A stretch of 64,000 nt of DNA from Leptotrichia buccalis C-1013-b (GTDB lineage Bacteria > Fusobacteriota > Fusobacteriia > Fusobacteriales > Leptotrichiaceae): the NCBI RefSeq assembly GCF_000023905.1, contig NC_013192.1, positions 806,001 to 870,000 of the forward strand, read 5' to 3'. Numbering within the stretch: position 1 is the first letter of the stretch; every line of letters begins with the position of its first letter. The notes under the pieces were generated by a model. The model was not told where the DNA came from, ran no database searches, and saw only the letters and a program-made list of their open reading frames with translations. Shown here piece after piece: positions 16,583 to 27,658 of the stretch. Position numbers and translations under genes: made by a program.

Positions 16583-18555
16583 TGGCAATAGTTAAAATGA
16601 GCAAATTTGATTTAGTTGTTTTCGCAGAACAAAGAGCTAAAGTATTAAAGAAACTTCAAAAATTTAAAGAAGTAAATTTTGTAGATATTGAGTTGCATGA
16701 TGAAAATGGGGAACTTAGTAAAGATGCTGTTGAAGGTGTTGCTAAATATGCAAATAATGAAGAGTTGACACACATTGATGAACGTCTTTATCAGTTAAGC
16801 AATGCAATTTCTCTTATTAAAAAGTATGACGAGAGAAAGACACGTTTAAGAGATGTTATTTATGGAAACGAGAATTATACATTTGACGAGCTAGCAAAAA
16901 AAGTATTGACTTATGACTGGAAGAAAGTTTCTTCTGAACTGAACAAAATTGGAACACAATATTCACAGATAAAATCGGAAATTTCTAAAAAATACACACG
17001 TTATGATGAAATTGATTTGTGGGAACGACTGGATGTAAATCCTAAAGAATTAAAGAACTTGAAAAAAGTAAATACATTTTTAGGTACAGTGCCAATAAAG
17101 TTAAAAGGAACTTTTATTGACGGTATTTCTGAGCTTGATAAAACTTATTATGAAGAGCTGAAAATAGTAAAAGATGAAGTGTATTATCTTGTAATTTCAA
17201 GTATTGATGAAAGCGAAAAGAAAAAGTTGGCTGAAGTTTTTAGAAATAGCAGTTTTACAGTGGAAAATCTTGACATTGATGCAGTTCCACAAGATTACAA
17301 AAATGGACTGCAAAAGGAAATTTCAGAGTTGAAAAAGGAAAAACGTAGACTAAAAGCTCAAATTAAAACTTATAGTGAAGACTTAACTGATTTACAGGCA
17401 GTTTACGAATATATGCAGAATAAAAAGTTAAGAATTGTTGAATCAGAAAAATTAGCACAGACTGAAAATACTATTTTGATAAAAGGATGGATTCCAACCG
17501 AAAAAGTAAGTGAATTTGAGAAAGTGATAAAAGATGAGACTAGGAATAATTATTACTTGACATTCATAGATGCCGATAAGGATGATGCGACAGTGCCTAT
17601 TAAGTTGAAAAATGGAAAAGTTGCAAGTACATTTGAAAATTTGACTGGAATGTATGCATATCCAAGATATAATGAAGTTGATCCAACCCCACTGTTTACA
17701 CCGTTTTATATCTTATTTTTTGGAATGATGGGAGCAGATGTAGGTTATGGGCTTGTTTTACTGCTTGCAACAATGTTTGTTTTAAAAGTAGTGAATTTAA
17801 GTTCTCAAATGAGAAAATCTATTAAGTTTTTCTTTTATTTAAGTTTTTCTGTTATTTTCTGGGGACTTTTATATGGCTCATATTTTGGAGCGACAATTCC
17901 AGGAATGTGGCGATTGGTAGATCCAGCGTCACAATATAATGATTTATTGATAGGTTCAATTTTATTTGGTGTAGTCCATATATTTGTTGGATTGGCAATA
18001 AAAGCGTATATGTTAATTAGAGATGGTAAATCATTGGAAGCAGTTTATGATGTATTGTTTTGGTATATGGCTCTTATTGGCGGAATGTTATTCCTAATAT
18101 TCAAGTTAATGAATTTATCAGCAGTTGTGGCAAACGTGTCAATGTGGGTAATGATTGCTGGAATGGCTGGAATCGTACTTACTGGTGGACGTGAAGCTAA
18201 AGGAGTCGGTGCAAAATTAGGTGGAGGACTTTACAGCCTTTATGGAATTTCAAGTTATGTAGGAGATTTCGTATCGTATTCAAGACTTATGGCTTTGGGA
18301 CTTTCTGGTGGATTTATTGCTTCGGCTATAAATATGATTGCTGGAATGATTAGCGGAAGCTGGGTTGGAATGATATTTATTCCAGTAATACTGATAGCAG
18401 GACACTTATTTAATATGTTCTTATCTTTCTTAGGTGCTTATGTTCATACTTCAAGACTTATGTACGTAGAGTATTTTGGAAAATTTTACGAAGGTGGAGG
18501 AAAACCATTTAAAGATTTTAGAACAGAAAATAAATATATAAATCTTGATGATTAA
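16582..18555 (+). CDS. ntpI: V-type ATPase subunit I (membrane a-type subunit)
   Basis: 657 aa. The N-terminal half (to about residue 340) is soluble and coiled-coil rich, and forms the bent arm that contacts the peripheral stalks. The C-terminal half has seven to eight transmembrane helices starting at FTPFYILFFGMMGADVGYGL, which contribute the ion half-channels next to the NtpK ring. FVSYSRLMALGLSGGFIA carries the conserved arginine that releases the ion from the ring glutamate. Length matches the family. Confidence 0.95.
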   Translation: MAIVKMSKFDLVVFAEQRAKVLKKLQKFKEVNFVDIELHDENGELSKDAVEGVAKYANNEELTHIDERLYQLSNAISLIKKYDERKTRLRDVIYGNENYTFDELAKKVLTYDWKKVSSELNKIGTQYSQIKSEISKKYTRYDEIDLWERLDVNPKELKNLKKVNTFLGTVPIKLKGTFIDGISELDKTYYEELKIVKDEVYYLVISSIDESEKKKLAEVFRNSSFTVENLDIDAVPQDYKNGLQKEISELKKEKRRLKAQIKTYSEDLTDLQAVYEYMQNKKLRIVESEKLAQTENTILIKGWIPTEKVSEFEKVIKDETRNNYYLTFIDADKDDATVPIKLKNGKVASTFENLTGMYAYPRYNEVDPTPLFTPFYILFFGMMGADVGYGLVLLLATMFVLKVVNLSSQMRKSIKFFFYLSFSVIFWGLLYGSYFGATIPGMWRLVDPASQYNDLLIGSILFGVVHIFVGLAIKAYMLIRDGKSLEAVYDVLFWYMALIGGMLFLIFKLMNLSAVVANVSMWVMIAGMAGIVLTGGREAKGVGAKLGGGLYSLYGISSYVGDFVSYSRLMALGLSGGFIASAINMIAGMISGSWVGMIFIPVILIAGHLFNMFLSFLGAYVHTSRLMYVEYFGKFYEGGGKPFKDFRTENKYINLDD

Positions 18556-18600
18556 TTTTATAATTTTAAGTTTAGTAAAAATATTTAATAAATAAAATAG

Positions 18601-19095
<495 letters not shown>

Positions 19096-19101
19096 TTTAA
19101 A

Positions 19102-19121
19102 AAGGGGTATTTATACCCCTT
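19102..19121 (+). promoter_or_regulatory. mRNA hairpin directly after ntpK
   Basis: AAGGGGTAT (19102-19110), two T, ATACCCCTT (19113-19121): perfect 9 bp stem just past the ntpK stop, with no T run after it. It could protect the ntpK message or attenuate downstream expression, which would fit the high copy number of the ring subunit. Confidence 0.6.
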
Positions 19122-19141
19122 AAATATGGTAAGGAGTGAAT

Positions 19142-19693
19142 ATGTCTAATTTAAATAATTTAACATCAAAAATATTAAATGATGCTAAAGAGGAAGCCGA
19201 CAAAATTGTAAAAAGTGCAGAGGAAAAAGCAAAGCAAAAATACGATTTGGAAATAAAAAAAGCTATTGCAAAAAAACAAACATTACTTGAAAATGCAAGA
19301 AGAGAGCGTGAACTGCTTTCAGACAGAATTAAGTCAAGTGCAAATTTAAAGGCTAGAAATGAAAAATTAAAGGCAAAACAGATAGTAATTGACAAAGTTA
19401 TAAATAAATTAAAAACAAAACTTGTTAATATGAATGAGAAGGAATATATTAATTATTTGAATCAAAATATTGATAAAAAATCTATAACAGGAAAAGAACT
19501 AATTGTAAAAAAAGAATTTTTAAATAAAGTAAAAAAAGAATTTCCAAGTGCAAAAGTGAAAGAAAATGAGTTTGTAACTTCGGGATTTGTCATTGAAGAA
19601 AATGGAATTCAGGAAAATTATACTTTTGAAGTGAAATTGGATTTTATGAGAGATGAATTGGAAGTTGAAATTTCCAAACTTCTTTTTTCATAA
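19142..19693 (+). CDS. ntpE: V-type ATPase subunit E
   Basis: 183 aa. The N-terminal 110 residues form a charged coiled coil (LTSKILNDAKEEADKIVKSAEEK), and the C-terminal globular domain binds the top of the A3B3 head; with NtpF it forms the peripheral stalk. I use ATG 19142 because AAGGAG lies 5 bases before it; an in-frame GTG two codons earlier overlaps that site. A 93-base AT-rich gap separates it from ntpC. Confidence 0.9.
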   Translation: MSNLNNLTSKILNDAKEEADKIVKSAEEKAKQKYDLEIKKAIAKKQTLLENARRERELLSDRIKSSANLKARNEKLKAKQIVIDKVINKLKTKLVNMNEKEYINYLNQNIDKKSITGKELIVKKEFLNKVKKEFPSAKVKENEFVTSGFVIEENGIQENYTFEVKLDFMRDELEVEISKLLFS

Positions 19694-19786
19694 TGTAAAT
19701 AAAATTTATGAAAATTTAAGTTTTATATTTTCTTTTACAAAATAAATTTTATAATTAACTGGAATTTGTAAACAAGGGAGAAAAAA

Positions 19787-20785
19787 ATGGATAGAATGGA
19801 TTACGGACAAAGTGTCGTAACTATTAGAGTACTTGAAAAGAGGCTTTTGACTAGAAATAGGTTGGAACGTATGATAGAAGCCGAAACTCCCGAAGAAGTG
19901 CTAAAATTATTGGGAGAAACGGAATATTCTCAAGATATGGCTGATATTCACGGCAGTCAAGATTATGAAACAATACTGAAAAGAGAAACAGAGCGTGTTT
20001 TTTCCATTGTAAGAAGTATGGTTAAAAACACTGCAATTGTTGATATTTTATCTCTTAAATATGATTATCATAATCTAAAGGTGTTATTAAAAAGTAAAAT
20101 AACAGGAAAAGATTTTTCAAGTCTGCTTATGCAGGCTGGGACGATTGATGCTGGGAAATTTAAGACAAAATTTGAATTGCAAAGTCATGATTTGCCACAG
20201 GAAATTCTGGAAGCAATTAATGAAGTGCAGAAAGACTTTGAAGAAAATCATGATCCGCAAAGAATTGACATCCTCGTAGATAAACATTATTTTAAAAATT
20301 TATCAAGACTGGCAAAAGAAATTGATGTAAAAGTTATTACTGATTATGTTGAGGGACTGATTGATTTTCAAAATATGATAACTTTATTTAGAGTGAAAAA
20401 ACAAAATCGTGATGCAAGATTTTTGGAAACTGTTATTTTTGAAGGTGGGACAATTTCAAAAAATAAAATTGTTGAGTCAATAAATGACAATACAGACACT
20501 ATTTTGAATAAGTTCAAAAAGGAAAAATTGGGAATATATCTGACAAAAGGACTAGAAGTGTTTAATGAAACAAAAAGATTATCAGAGCTTGAAAAAATTT
20601 CTGATAATTACTTGATGGAATTAAATAAAGAGTCAAAATATGTTGTATTTGGACCAGAGCCGTTATTTACATATCTAGTTGCAAAAGAGCGTGAAATTAA
20701 TGCAATAAGAATGATAATGGTAAGCAAGATAAACAATATAAGTTCGGATAAAATAAGAGAAAGGTTGCGTGAAACTTATGCATAA
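19787..20785 (+). CDS. ntpC: V-type ATPase subunit C (d-type)
   Basis: 332 aa, soluble, helical; the socket that joins the central shaft to the NtpK ring. Recognisable by YGQSVVTIRVLEKRLLTRNRLERMIEA at the start, the LKYDYHNLKVLLKSK segment and the end FTYLVAKEREINAIRMI. Its 3' end overlaps ntpG by 8 bases. Confidence 0.92.
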   Translation: MDRMDYGQSVVTIRVLEKRLLTRNRLERMIEAETPEEVLKLLGETEYSQDMADIHGSQDYETILKRETERVFSIVRSMVKNTAIVDILSLKYDYHNLKVLLKSKITGKDFSSLLMQAGTIDAGKFKTKFELQSHDLPQEILEAINEVQKDFEENHDPQRIDILVDKHYFKNLSRLAKEIDVKVITDYVEGLIDFQNMITLFRVKKQNRDARFLETVIFEGGTISKNKIVESINDNTDTILNKFKKEKLGIYLTKGLEVFNETKRLSELEKISDNYLMELNKESKYVVFGPEPLFTYLVAKEREINAIRMIMVSKINNISSDKIRERLRETYA

Positions 20786-21086
20786 AATAGGTGTAGTTGG
20801 AGATAAAGATTCTATTTTATCATTTAAGGCATTGGGAATTGACGTGTATCCAATTATTACAAAGGAAGAGGCAAGAAGTACAATAGATGAAATGGCAAGT
20901 AATAACTATGGTATTATCTTTGTAACAGAGCAAGTTGCAGCTATGGTTGAAAGTACCGTTGAAAGATACAATCGTGAAGTGCTTCCAGCTGTTATTTTGA
21001 TTCCGAATAATCAAGGAAGTCTGGGGATAGGGCTTAAAAAGATAGATGAGTACGTTGAAAAAGCGATAGGATCTAATATATTTTAG
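20778..21086 (+). CDS. ntpG: V-type ATPase subunit F (NtpG, central shaft)
   Basis: 102 aa. Starts HKIGVVGDKDSILSFKALGIDVYP, the classic subunit F beginning, with a Rossmann-like fold and an exposed C-terminal helix that binds subunit D. ATG 20778 gives the canonical N-terminus; a GTG three codons upstream is also open. The start lies inside the end of ntpC and the stop directly abuts an ATG at 21087. Confidence 0.92.
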   Translation: MHKIGVVGDKDSILSFKALGIDVYPIITKEEARSTIDEMASNNYGIIFVTEQVAAMVESTVERYNREVLPAVILIPNNQGSLGIGLKKIDEYVEKAIGSNIF

Positions 21087-21104
21087 ATGAAAGGAGAAAA
21101 TTCA

Positions 21105-22880
21105 TTGAAAACAGGAAAAATAATAAAAGTATCTGGACCTCTTGTTGTTGCAGAAGGTATGGAAAATGCCAATGTATATGACGTGGTAAGAGTTTCAGAG
21201 AAAAAGTTGATAGGTGAAATTATTGAAATGAGAGGCGACCAGGCTTCTATTCAAGTATATGAAGAAACAGCGGGAATTGGTCCGGGAGAAGAGGTTTTTA
21301 CAACGGGAGAGCCTTTAAGTGTTGAATTAGGGCCTGGGCTTATTGAAGCGATGTTTGATGGAATTCAGCGTCCACTAAAGGAATATCAGGAAATAGCAGG
21401 AGACTTTTTGGATAAAGGGGTAGAAGTAAATCCTTTAAATAGAGATAAAAAATGGGAGTTTGAGCCTGTTTTGTCTACTGGAGCAGAAGTTGAAACTGGA
21501 GATATTCTGGGAACTGTTCAGGAAACTTCAGTTGTAAGCCATAAAATTATGGTTCCAGCAGGAATTAAAGGAACTTTGAAAACTATTAAAAGTGGAAGCT
21601 ACACAGTAGCTGATACAATCGCAGTTATTGAAACAGAAAAAGGTGAATTGATAGAAGTTCAAATGATGCAAAAATGGCCAGTAAGACGTGGAAGAAAATA
21701 CAAGCAGAAATTAAATCCAGAAGCACCATTGATTACAGGGCAAAGAGTAATTGACACGTTCTTTCCTGTAACTAAAGGTGGAACTGCATGTGTACCAGGA
21801 CCTTTTGGATCTGGAAAAACCGTTGTGCAGCACCAAATGGCTAAATGGGCAGATGCTGAAATTATAGTGTACGTAGGATGTGGAGAGCGTGGAAATGAGA
21901 TGACAGACGTTCTTATGGAATTTCCAGAAATAATCGATCCAAAAACAGGACAATCACTAATGAAAAGAACGGTACTTATAGCAAATACTTCAAATATGCC
22001 AGTTGCAGCCAGAGAGGCTAGTATTTATACAGGGATTACAATTGCAGAATATTTTAGGGATATGGGATACTCTGTCGCAATAATGGCGGATTCTACTTCA
22101 AGATGGGCAGAAGCACTTAGGGAAATGTCTGGACGGCTTGAAGAAATGCCAGGAGATGAAGGATACCCTGCTTATTTAGGTTCAAGAGCCGCTGAATTTT
22201 ATGAAAGAGCAGGAAAAGTAATCTGTCTTGGAAAAGATGGAAGAGAAGGAGCATTAACAGTTATCGGAGCGGTTTCTCCTCCAGGTGGAGATATTTCAGA
22301 GCCAGTTTCTCAGGCTACACTTCGTATTGTTAAGGTATTCTGGGGATTAGATGCCAATCTAGCATATAGACGTCATTTCCCAGCAATTAACTGGTTAAAT
22401 TCATACTCATTGTATCAAGGAAAAGTGGATAACTGGATGGATCAAAATGTAGGGACTAAATTTTCTAAAAATAGAGCACGTGCAATTTCATTATTACAAG
22501 AAGAAAATAGTCTACAGGAAATTGTTAGACTGGTTGGTAAGGATACTTTGTCAGAAAAAGATCAGCTTAAACTGGAAATTGCAAAATCAATAAGAGAAGA
22601 TTACTTGCAGCAAAATGCGTTTATGGAGTCAGATACTTATACTTCACTTGAAAAACAGGATAAAATGCTTGATATAGTATTGAAATTCTATGATGAGGGA
22701 TTAAGAGGACTTGAAAATGGAGCTTATTTAAATGAAATTATCGCAATGCCTGTAAGAGAAAGAATTGCAAGAGCAAAATATTTACCTGAGGCAGAGTTAG
22801 GAAAAATTGAAGAAATAGCAAAAGAATTGGAAAAAGAAATTGATGAACTTGTAAATAAAGGAGGTGTAGCAAATGCTTAA
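21105..22880 (+). CDS. ntpA: V-type ATPase catalytic subunit A
   Basis: 591 aa. Hydrolyses or makes ATP in the A3B3 head. Walker A is GPFGSGKT at 232-239, followed by [11 protein letters not shown] and [31 protein letters not shown] choose TTG 21105 because AAGGAG (21091-21096) lies 8 bases before it and the product then begins [19 protein letters not shown]. This numbering puts the P-loop lysine and threonine at 238 and 239, as I recall for E. hirae NtpA. An ATG at 21087 is in frame but has no ribosome-binding site. Overlaps ntpB by 8 bases. Confidence 0.96.
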   Translation: MKTGKIIKVSGPLVVAEGMENANVYDVVRVSEKKLIGEIIEMRGDQASIQVYEETAGIGPGEEVFTTGEPLSVELGPGLIEAMFDGIQRPLKEYQEIAGDFLDKGVEVNPLNRDKKWEFEPVLSTGAEVETGDILGTVQETSVVSHKIMVPAGIKGTLKTIKSGSYTVADTIAVIETEKGELIEVQMMQKWPVRRGRKYKQKLNPEAPLITGQRVIDTFFPVTKGGTACVPGPFGSGKTVVQHQMAKWADAEIIVYVGCGERGNEMTDVLMEFPEIIDPKTGQSLMKRTVLIANTSNMPVAAREASIYTGITIAEYFRDMGYSVAIMADSTSRWAEALREMSGRLEEMPGDEGYPAYLGSRAAEFYERAGKVICLGKDGREGALTVIGAVSPPGGDISEPVSQATLRIVKVFWGLDANLAYRRHFPAINWLNSYSLYQGKVDNWMDQNVGTKFSKNRARAISLLQEENSLQEIVRLVGKDTLSEKDQLKLEIAKSIREDYLQQNAFMESDTYTSLEKQDKMLDIVLKFYDEGLRGLENGAYLNEIIAMPVRERIARAKYLPEAELGKIEEIAKELEKEIDELVNKGGVANA

Positions 22881-24252
22881 AGAATACAAAACTATCAAGG
22901 AAATAGTAGGACCATTGATGGTTGTTGAAGGTGTTGAAGGAATAAAATATGAGGAACTTGTTGAAATTGAAACACAAAATGGTGAGCTTCGTCGTGGGCG
23001 TGTACTTGAAGTAAATGGCGATAAGGCAGTAGTACAACTATTTGAGAATTCAGCTGGAATTAATTTAAAGGATTCAAAAGTAAGATTTTTGGGCAGACCT
23101 TTGTCGCTTGGAGTATCAGAAGATATGATAGGGCGTGTATTTGATGGATTGGGACGACCAAAAGATAATGGACCAAAAATAATTCCTGAAAAGACATTGG
23201 ATATAAATGGAACGGCTATAAATCCAGTTGCACGTGATTATCCGTCAGAATTTATTCAAACAGGAGTTTCTGCGATTGACGGCTTGAATACTCTTGTTAG
23301 AGGGCAAAAATTACCAATTTTCTCTGGTTCAGGGCTTCCACATGCAGAACTAGCACTTCAAATTGCAAGACAGGCAAAAGTTTTGGGAACAGATTCAAAA
23401 TTTGCGGTAGTATTTGGAGCGATTGGAATTACATTTGAAGAAGCTCAGACGTTTACGGAAGACTTTATAAAAACTGGAGCAATAGATAGGGCAGTATTGT
23501 TTATGAATTTGGCTAACGATCCTGCAATTGAGCGTCTGTCTACACCAAAAATGGCACTTACTTGTGCAGAATACTTGGCATTTGAAAAAGGAATGCATGT
23601 ACTTGTAATTTTGACTGACTTGACTAATTATTGTGAAGCATTAAGGGAAGTTTCGGCAGCAAGAAAAGAAGTTCCTGGAAGAAGAGGATATCCTGGATAC
23701 TTGTATACTGACTTATCTACAATTTATGAAAGAGCAGGAAGAATTAAAGGGCGTGAAGGATCAATTACGCAAATACCTATTTTAACAATGCCAGAAGATG
23801 ATAAGACACATCCAATTCCAGATTTGACGGGATATATTACAGAGGGGCAAATAATCTTGTCAAGAGATTTATACAAACAGAATTTAATGCCTCCAATTAA
23901 TGTTTTACCATCACTTTCAAGATTGAAGGATAAAGGGATTGGAAAAGGAAAAACTAGAGAAGATCATGCAGATACAATGAACCAATTATTTGCAGCTTAT
24001 GCAACAGGTAAGGAAGCAAAGGAACTGGCTGTAATTCTAGGAGAATCAGCATTATCTGAAACTGATAAAGCGTTTGTTAAATTTACAACTGCATTTGAGG
24101 AACAGTATGTAGCTCAAGGGTTTGATAATAACAGAACTATTGAAGACACTTTAAATTTAGGATGGGATTTACTAAAAATATTACCAAGAACAGAGTTGAA
24201 AAGAATTAGAGACGAATATTTGGAAAAATATTTGCCTGCAGGAGATGAATAG
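22873..24252 (+). CDS. ntpB: V-type ATPase subunit B
   Basis: 459 aa, non-catalytic nucleotide-head subunit. [18 protein letters not shown] at the N-terminus; [19 protein letters not shown] replaces a canonical P-loop, as expected for [27 protein letters not shown] near the C-terminus holds the arginine region that completes the A-subunit site. Starts within the end of ntpA behind AAAGGAGG, so coupled. Confidence 0.96.
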   Translation: MLKEYKTIKEIVGPLMVVEGVEGIKYEELVEIETQNGELRRGRVLEVNGDKAVVQLFENSAGINLKDSKVRFLGRPLSLGVSEDMIGRVFDGLGRPKDNGPKIIPEKTLDINGTAINPVARDYPSEFIQTGVSAIDGLNTLVRGQKLPIFSGSGLPHAELALQIARQAKVLGTDSKFAVVFGAIGITFEEAQTFTEDFIKTGAIDRAVLFMNLANDPAIERLSTPKMALTCAEYLAFEKGMHVLVILTDLTNYCEALREVSAARKEVPGRRGYPGYLYTDLSTIYERAGRIKGREGSITQIPILTMPEDDKTHPIPDLTGYITEGQIILSRDLYKQNLMPPINVLPSLSRLKDKGIGKGKTREDHADTMNQLFAAYATGKEAKELAVILGESALSETDKAFVKFTTAFEEQYVAQGFDNNRTIEDTLNLGWDLLKILPRTELKRIRDEYLEKYLPAGDE

Positions 24253-24255
24253 ACT

Positions 24256-24894
24256 ATGGCAAGATTAAATGTAAATCCTACAAGAATGGAGCTGAGCCGT
24301 TTAAAGATACGTCTAAAAACTGCTAAAAGTGGACATAAACTGTTAAAGGACAAACAGGATGAACTTATGCGTCAATTTATAATCTTGATAAAGCAAAATA
24401 GAAAATTGCGTGTAGAAGTGGAAGGCAAATTACAAAATTCATTTAAGGATTTTTTGCTTGCAAGAGGGGTAATGTCTGATGAAATGCTGGAAAATGCTAT
24501 CGCATATTCAGAAGATAAACTTTTAGCAAATATAAAAACTAAAAATGTAATGAGCGTAATTGTGCCAACAATGACTTTTAATAGAGATATGGAAAATGCA
24601 GAAGTATCTTATCCTTATGGATATGCTCAAACATCTGCTGATTTGGATGATGCTGTTGATGGCTTGAATCGAGTAATGAAAGACTTGCTGGAACTGGCAG
24701 AAATCGAAAAGGCATGTCAGCTTATGGCAGATGAAGTGGAAAAAACAAGACGGCGTGTAAACGCATTGGAATATATGACAATTCCACAGCTTGAAGAAAC
24801 AATCCGTTATATTCAGATGAAACTTGATGAAAATGAAAGATCAAGTATCACAAGGCTTATGAAAGTTAAGGATATGATGGCTGAAAAAGCATAA
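24256..24894 (+). CDS. ntpD: V-type ATPase subunit D (central shaft)
   Basis: 212 aa, long antiparallel coiled coil that rotates inside A3B3. Recognised by [35 protein letters not shown] and the C-terminal [23 protein letters not shown]. Last gene of the operon. The ntpH and ntpJ genes that follow in E. hirae are absent here; metK on the other strand comes next. Confidence 0.95.
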   Translation: MARLNVNPTRMELSRLKIRLKTAKSGHKLLKDKQDELMRQFIILIKQNRKLRVEVEGKLQNSFKDFLLARGVMSDEMLENAIAYSEDKLLANIKTKNVMSVIVPTMTFNRDMENAEVSYPYGYAQTSADLDDAVDGLNRVMKDLLELAEIEKACQLMADEVEKTRRRVNALEYMTIPQLEETIRYIQMKLDENERSSITRLMKVKDMMAEKA

Positions 24895-24923
24895 AAAATC
24901 AAATTTGAGAATGAAATAAAATA

Positions 24924-24948
24924 AAAAAGCCGTGATGAGCGGCTTTTT
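24924..24948. terminator. Bidirectional terminator between ntpD and metK
   Basis: AAAAAGCCG (24924-24932) pairs with CGGCTTTTT (24940-24948). The T run is present on both strands, so it serves the converging ntp operon and metK. Confidence 0.9.
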
Positions 24949-24953
24949 AGTTT

Positions 24954-26108
24954 CTATTTTTCCAATTCTTTTTTTAATCCTTCAACTTTATCCAGCTTTT
25001 CCCAAGGTAAATCAATATCAGTTCTTCCAATATGTCCAAATGCAGCTAAATCCTGATATCTGAATGAAGGTTTTCTCAAGTTTAGAGATTTTTGAATTCC
25101 ATTTGGTGTCAAGTCAAATAATTTTGCAACAGCTTCTTCGATTCTTGTTTCTTCAACTGTTCCAGTTCCAAATGTTTCTACACGAATTGATACAGGTTCT
25201 ACAACACCGATTGCATACGATAATTGAACTTCACATTTTGTAGCAAATCCTGCTGCAACAATATTTTTGGCAATCCATCTTGCTGCATAAGCTGCTGATC
25301 TGTCAACTTTTGATGGGTCTTTTCCAGAAAACGCTCCACCACCATGTCTAAAATACCCTCCATAAGTGTCAATTATAATTTTTCTTCCAGTTAATCCAGA
25401 ATCTCCGTGAGGACCTCCGATTACAAATCTTCCTGTTGGATTAATATGGAATTTTCTCACATTTTCAATATTCAAATCATATTTTTCTAACACAGGTTTT
25501 ATTACAAGCTCTTTTAGATCCTTTTCAATTTGTTCGTTTGTAACATCTTCATTATGCTGCACAGACAAAACAACTGTGTCAACATTCAATAATTTTCCAT
25601 TTTCGTCATAAGCCAATGTAACTTGAGCCTTCGCATCTGGTCTTGCCCAAGCAAGTGTTCCATTTCTTGTGATTTCAGTTAATTTTTGAATAATTCCACG
25701 TGATAATACAAGTGCTAAAGGCATTAATTCTTCGGTTTCATTAACTGCCCCTCCAAACATAATACCTTGATCTCCAGCTCCGCCTGTATCAACTCCCATT
25801 GAAATATCAGGCGATTGAGAATGAATAGTATTTAACACACCACAATCAGAATCAAATCCCATTCCAGGTCTATATCCAATTTCTGAAATTTTATCTCTTA
25901 CTATTTTTTGTACATCTACATAAGTTTTAGTAGTAATTTCTCCTCCAACAACTACAAGTCCAGTAGTTGCAAATGTTTCACATGCCACTCTTGAATTTTC
26001 ATCATCTGCAAGGCAAGCATCTAATATTGAATCTGAAATTTGATCACAGATTTTATCTGGATGTCCTGGTGATACAAATTCTGATGTAAAATAAATTTTT
26101 TTAGTCAT
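24954..26108 (-). CDS. metK: S-adenosylmethionine synthetase
   Basis: 384 aa, standard length. Makes SAM from methionine and ATP in the cytosol. Visible: [20 protein letters not shown] at the N-terminus, [10 protein letters not shown], and the P-loop-like [30 protein letters not shown] site precedes the ATG. The leader contains a SAM-I riboswitch with terminator, so expression is switched off by its own product. No other methionine genes are adjacent. Confidence 0.97.
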   Translation of the reverse strand: MTKKIYFTSEFVSPGHPDKICDQISDSILDACLADDENSRVACETFATTGLVVVGGEITTKTYVDVQKIVRDKISEIGYRPGMGFDSDCGVLNTIHSQSPDISMGVDTGGAGDQGIMFGGAVNETEELMPLALVLSRGIIQKLTEITRNGTLAWARPDAKAQVTLAYDENGKLLNVDTVVLSVQHNEDVTNEQIEKDLKELVIKPVLEKYDLNIENVRKFHINPTGRFVIGGPHGDSGLTGRKIIIDTYGGYFRHGGGAFSGKDPSKVDRSAAYAARWIAKNIVAAGFATKCEVQLSYAIGVVEPVSIRVETFGTGTVEETRIEEAVAKLFDLTPNGIQKSLNLRKPSFRYQDLAAFGHIGRTDIDLPWEKLDKVEGLKKELEK

Positions 26109-26183
26109 TTTATTTCCTCCTAATTTTTCTACTAGTTCTTGTTTAGTTATTTATTATATCTTAAACTATACGATGTTAGTAAT

Positions 26184-26208
26184 AAAAAACTCTTCCTGCT
26201 AGGAAGAG
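26184..26208 (-). terminator. metK: Riboswitch-controlled terminator before metK
   Basis: On the minus strand CTCTTCCT, a 3-base loop and AGGAAGAG (26208 to 26190), then six T (26189-26184). It lies directly after the SAM-I aptamer, as expected for a SAM-off transcriptional switch. Confidence 0.9.
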
Positions 26209-26218
26209 AATAAAAATT

Positions 26219-26313
26219 CTTATCTTCGCATTCACATGCCGGAATTAGCACCTTGTTAATACAGGTTGCTGGATACTCAAAACGGGCCGGTCCCTAGTAT
26301 CACTCTTGATAAG
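26219..26313 (-). promoter_or_regulatory. SAM-I riboswitch (S-box) aptamer upstream of metK
   Basis: Read on the minus strand, the aptamer starts CTTATCAAGAGTGATACTAG, passes through GGGACCGGCCC and CCAGCAACCTG, then AAGGTGCTAATTCC, and closes with GAAGATAAG. These are the conserved S-box blocks, with CTTATC and GATAAG forming P1 (26308-26313 with 26219-26224). The rest of the gap to 26395 is AT-rich; the promoter was not pinned down. Confidence 0.93.
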
Positions 26314-26395
26314 TTGATATTAAATTGTTTCTGATTTTAAGATATATATTTAACATTATTTTAAAAATAAGTTTAATAATTTAATAACTTAACGC

Positions 26396-26417
26396 AAAAA
26401 TAGTATATACTATTTTT
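26396..26417 (-). terminator. Palindromic terminator after the Sel1-like lipoprotein gene
   Basis: A perfect 22-base palindrome centred on GTATATAC with A/T arms, 21 bases past the stop codon at 26439. It supplies five T at its end on the minus strand and eight T on the plus strand. Confidence 0.6.
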
Positions 26418-26438
26418 TTTAAAATGTCAATATTAAAA

Positions 26439-27608
26439 TTATTTATATTCTTCTTGTTTTCTTTTCATAATATCATCAACACTTTGAGACTTTTCTTGCT
26501 GTTTTTTTTCGATTTTTTGTCTTTCTGCAATTTTTGCTTCTTCTTCAGCTTTATTTTTGCTTCTAACACTGTTCAGAGTGCTTTCTGTTAAACTCGGAGA
26601 AGAATTATTGTTTCTTAGAATAGTATTGCTTTTTGCCTGTTGTTTATCATTGTTTCTTTTTTCATTAATAACGCCACCTTTTTCAATTCTTTCAACAGCG
26701 GCAGCAGCATTTTTGTCTCCATTTTTAGCGGCAATTTTGTACCATTTTAGAGCTTCTGCCATATTATTTTGCTGATGATAAGATATTGCGATTGGCATAG
26801 CCATTGCCTTATTTCCTGAATTATATGACTTTACTAGATATGGACGTGATTCTGACTGTTTTCCACCATCATATAAAATCGCTCCAATTTCGTAATTGGC
26901 TTCTTTTACACCACGATTTGCAGCTTTTTGAAACCATTTTACAGCGTCGTTATTATTTTTTAATTGTTTATTCAAAAGTGCTATACGAACATCAGCTTCT
27001 TTTATTCCTGCGTTATAAGCCTTTTCAAATTCAGCTCTTGCTTCACTATATCGTTTGGCTCTAATTAAGTCTACTCCTCTATTATACGCTTCCGCACCGG
27101 GTCTCATTTTTATTTGTCTCATTTGCATTTGTTGTCTTCCTGTTGTTGTTGCAGTTCTTGGAAGTTTTGCCATCATTTTTTCAGCTTCAGCTGTATTTCC
27201 TTCTTGTTTTAGAATTACAGCAAGGTTATAAATTGCTTCAGGATAGTTTTTATCTACACCATATTGCAAAATTTGTTTTACTTTATTTAAATTTTTCATA
27301 TTGTAATAAAGTTGTGCAAGTGACATAATTGCCTCTTTATCTCCATTTTGAGCTTTTGTAAGCGCTTCTGACACTTTTAGAGGGTCAATTTGGTTGTCAA
27401 TTAGATTTTGTTGTTCTTCTGGTGTTAAATTTTGTATATTGGGATTTCCTTGAGCTTGTCCTCCAAGGTTAAAAATATCTGTATTAATTGTTTTTTGCTC
27501 TTGTTGTGTTTGAGTGTCATTTTTAGTATCTTTTTTCTTTTTAAAACAAGAAACTGACATCATCCCAATAGCTAAAATTACTACTACAAACATTGCTTTT
27601 CTTTTCAT
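26439..27608 (-). CDS. Sel1/TPR-repeat lipoprotein
   Basis: 389 aa lipoprotein (lipobox MSVSC, Cys21). A Gln/Asn-rich linker is followed by TPR/Sel1-type helical repeats: KEAIMSLAQLYYNMKNLNKV, YPEAIYNLAVILKQEGNTAEAEKMM, and several A-x-x-WFQKAANRGVKEANYEIG-type units. The last 80 residues are charged, Lys/Gln/Glu-rich and probably disordered. Likely a periplasmic scaffold for envelope protein complexes. It follows the PLD-like lipoprotein gene by 50 bases on the same strand and may share its transcript. Confidence 0.85.
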   Translation of the reverse strand: MKRKAMFVVVILAIGMMSVSCFKKKKDTKNDTQTQQEQKTINTDIFNLGGQAQGNPNIQNLTPEEQQNLIDNQIDPLKVSEALTKAQNGDKEAIMSLAQLYYNMKNLNKVKQILQYGVDKNYPEAIYNLAVILKQEGNTAEAEKMMAKLPRTATTTGRQQMQMRQIKMRPGAEAYNRGVDLIRAKRYSEARAEFEKAYNAGIKEADVRIALLNKQLKNNNDAVKWFQKAANRGVKEANYEIGAILYDGGKQSESRPYLVKSYNSGNKAMAMPIAISYHQQNNMAEALKWYKIAAKNGDKNAAAAVERIEKGGVINEKRNNDKQQAKSNTILRNNNSSPSLTESTLNSVRSKNKAEEEAKIAERQKIEKKQQEKSQSVDDIMKRKQEEYK

Positions 27609-27658
27609 TTGTTGTTAATCCTCTCTTTAATAATCTTTATTTTAGTAAGTTTTTTTAT

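Noticed and set aside
21087-21104. ATG 21087 as the ntpA start
   Set aside because: AAGGAG lies after it, and TTG 21105 gives the conserved N-terminus and P-loop numbering.
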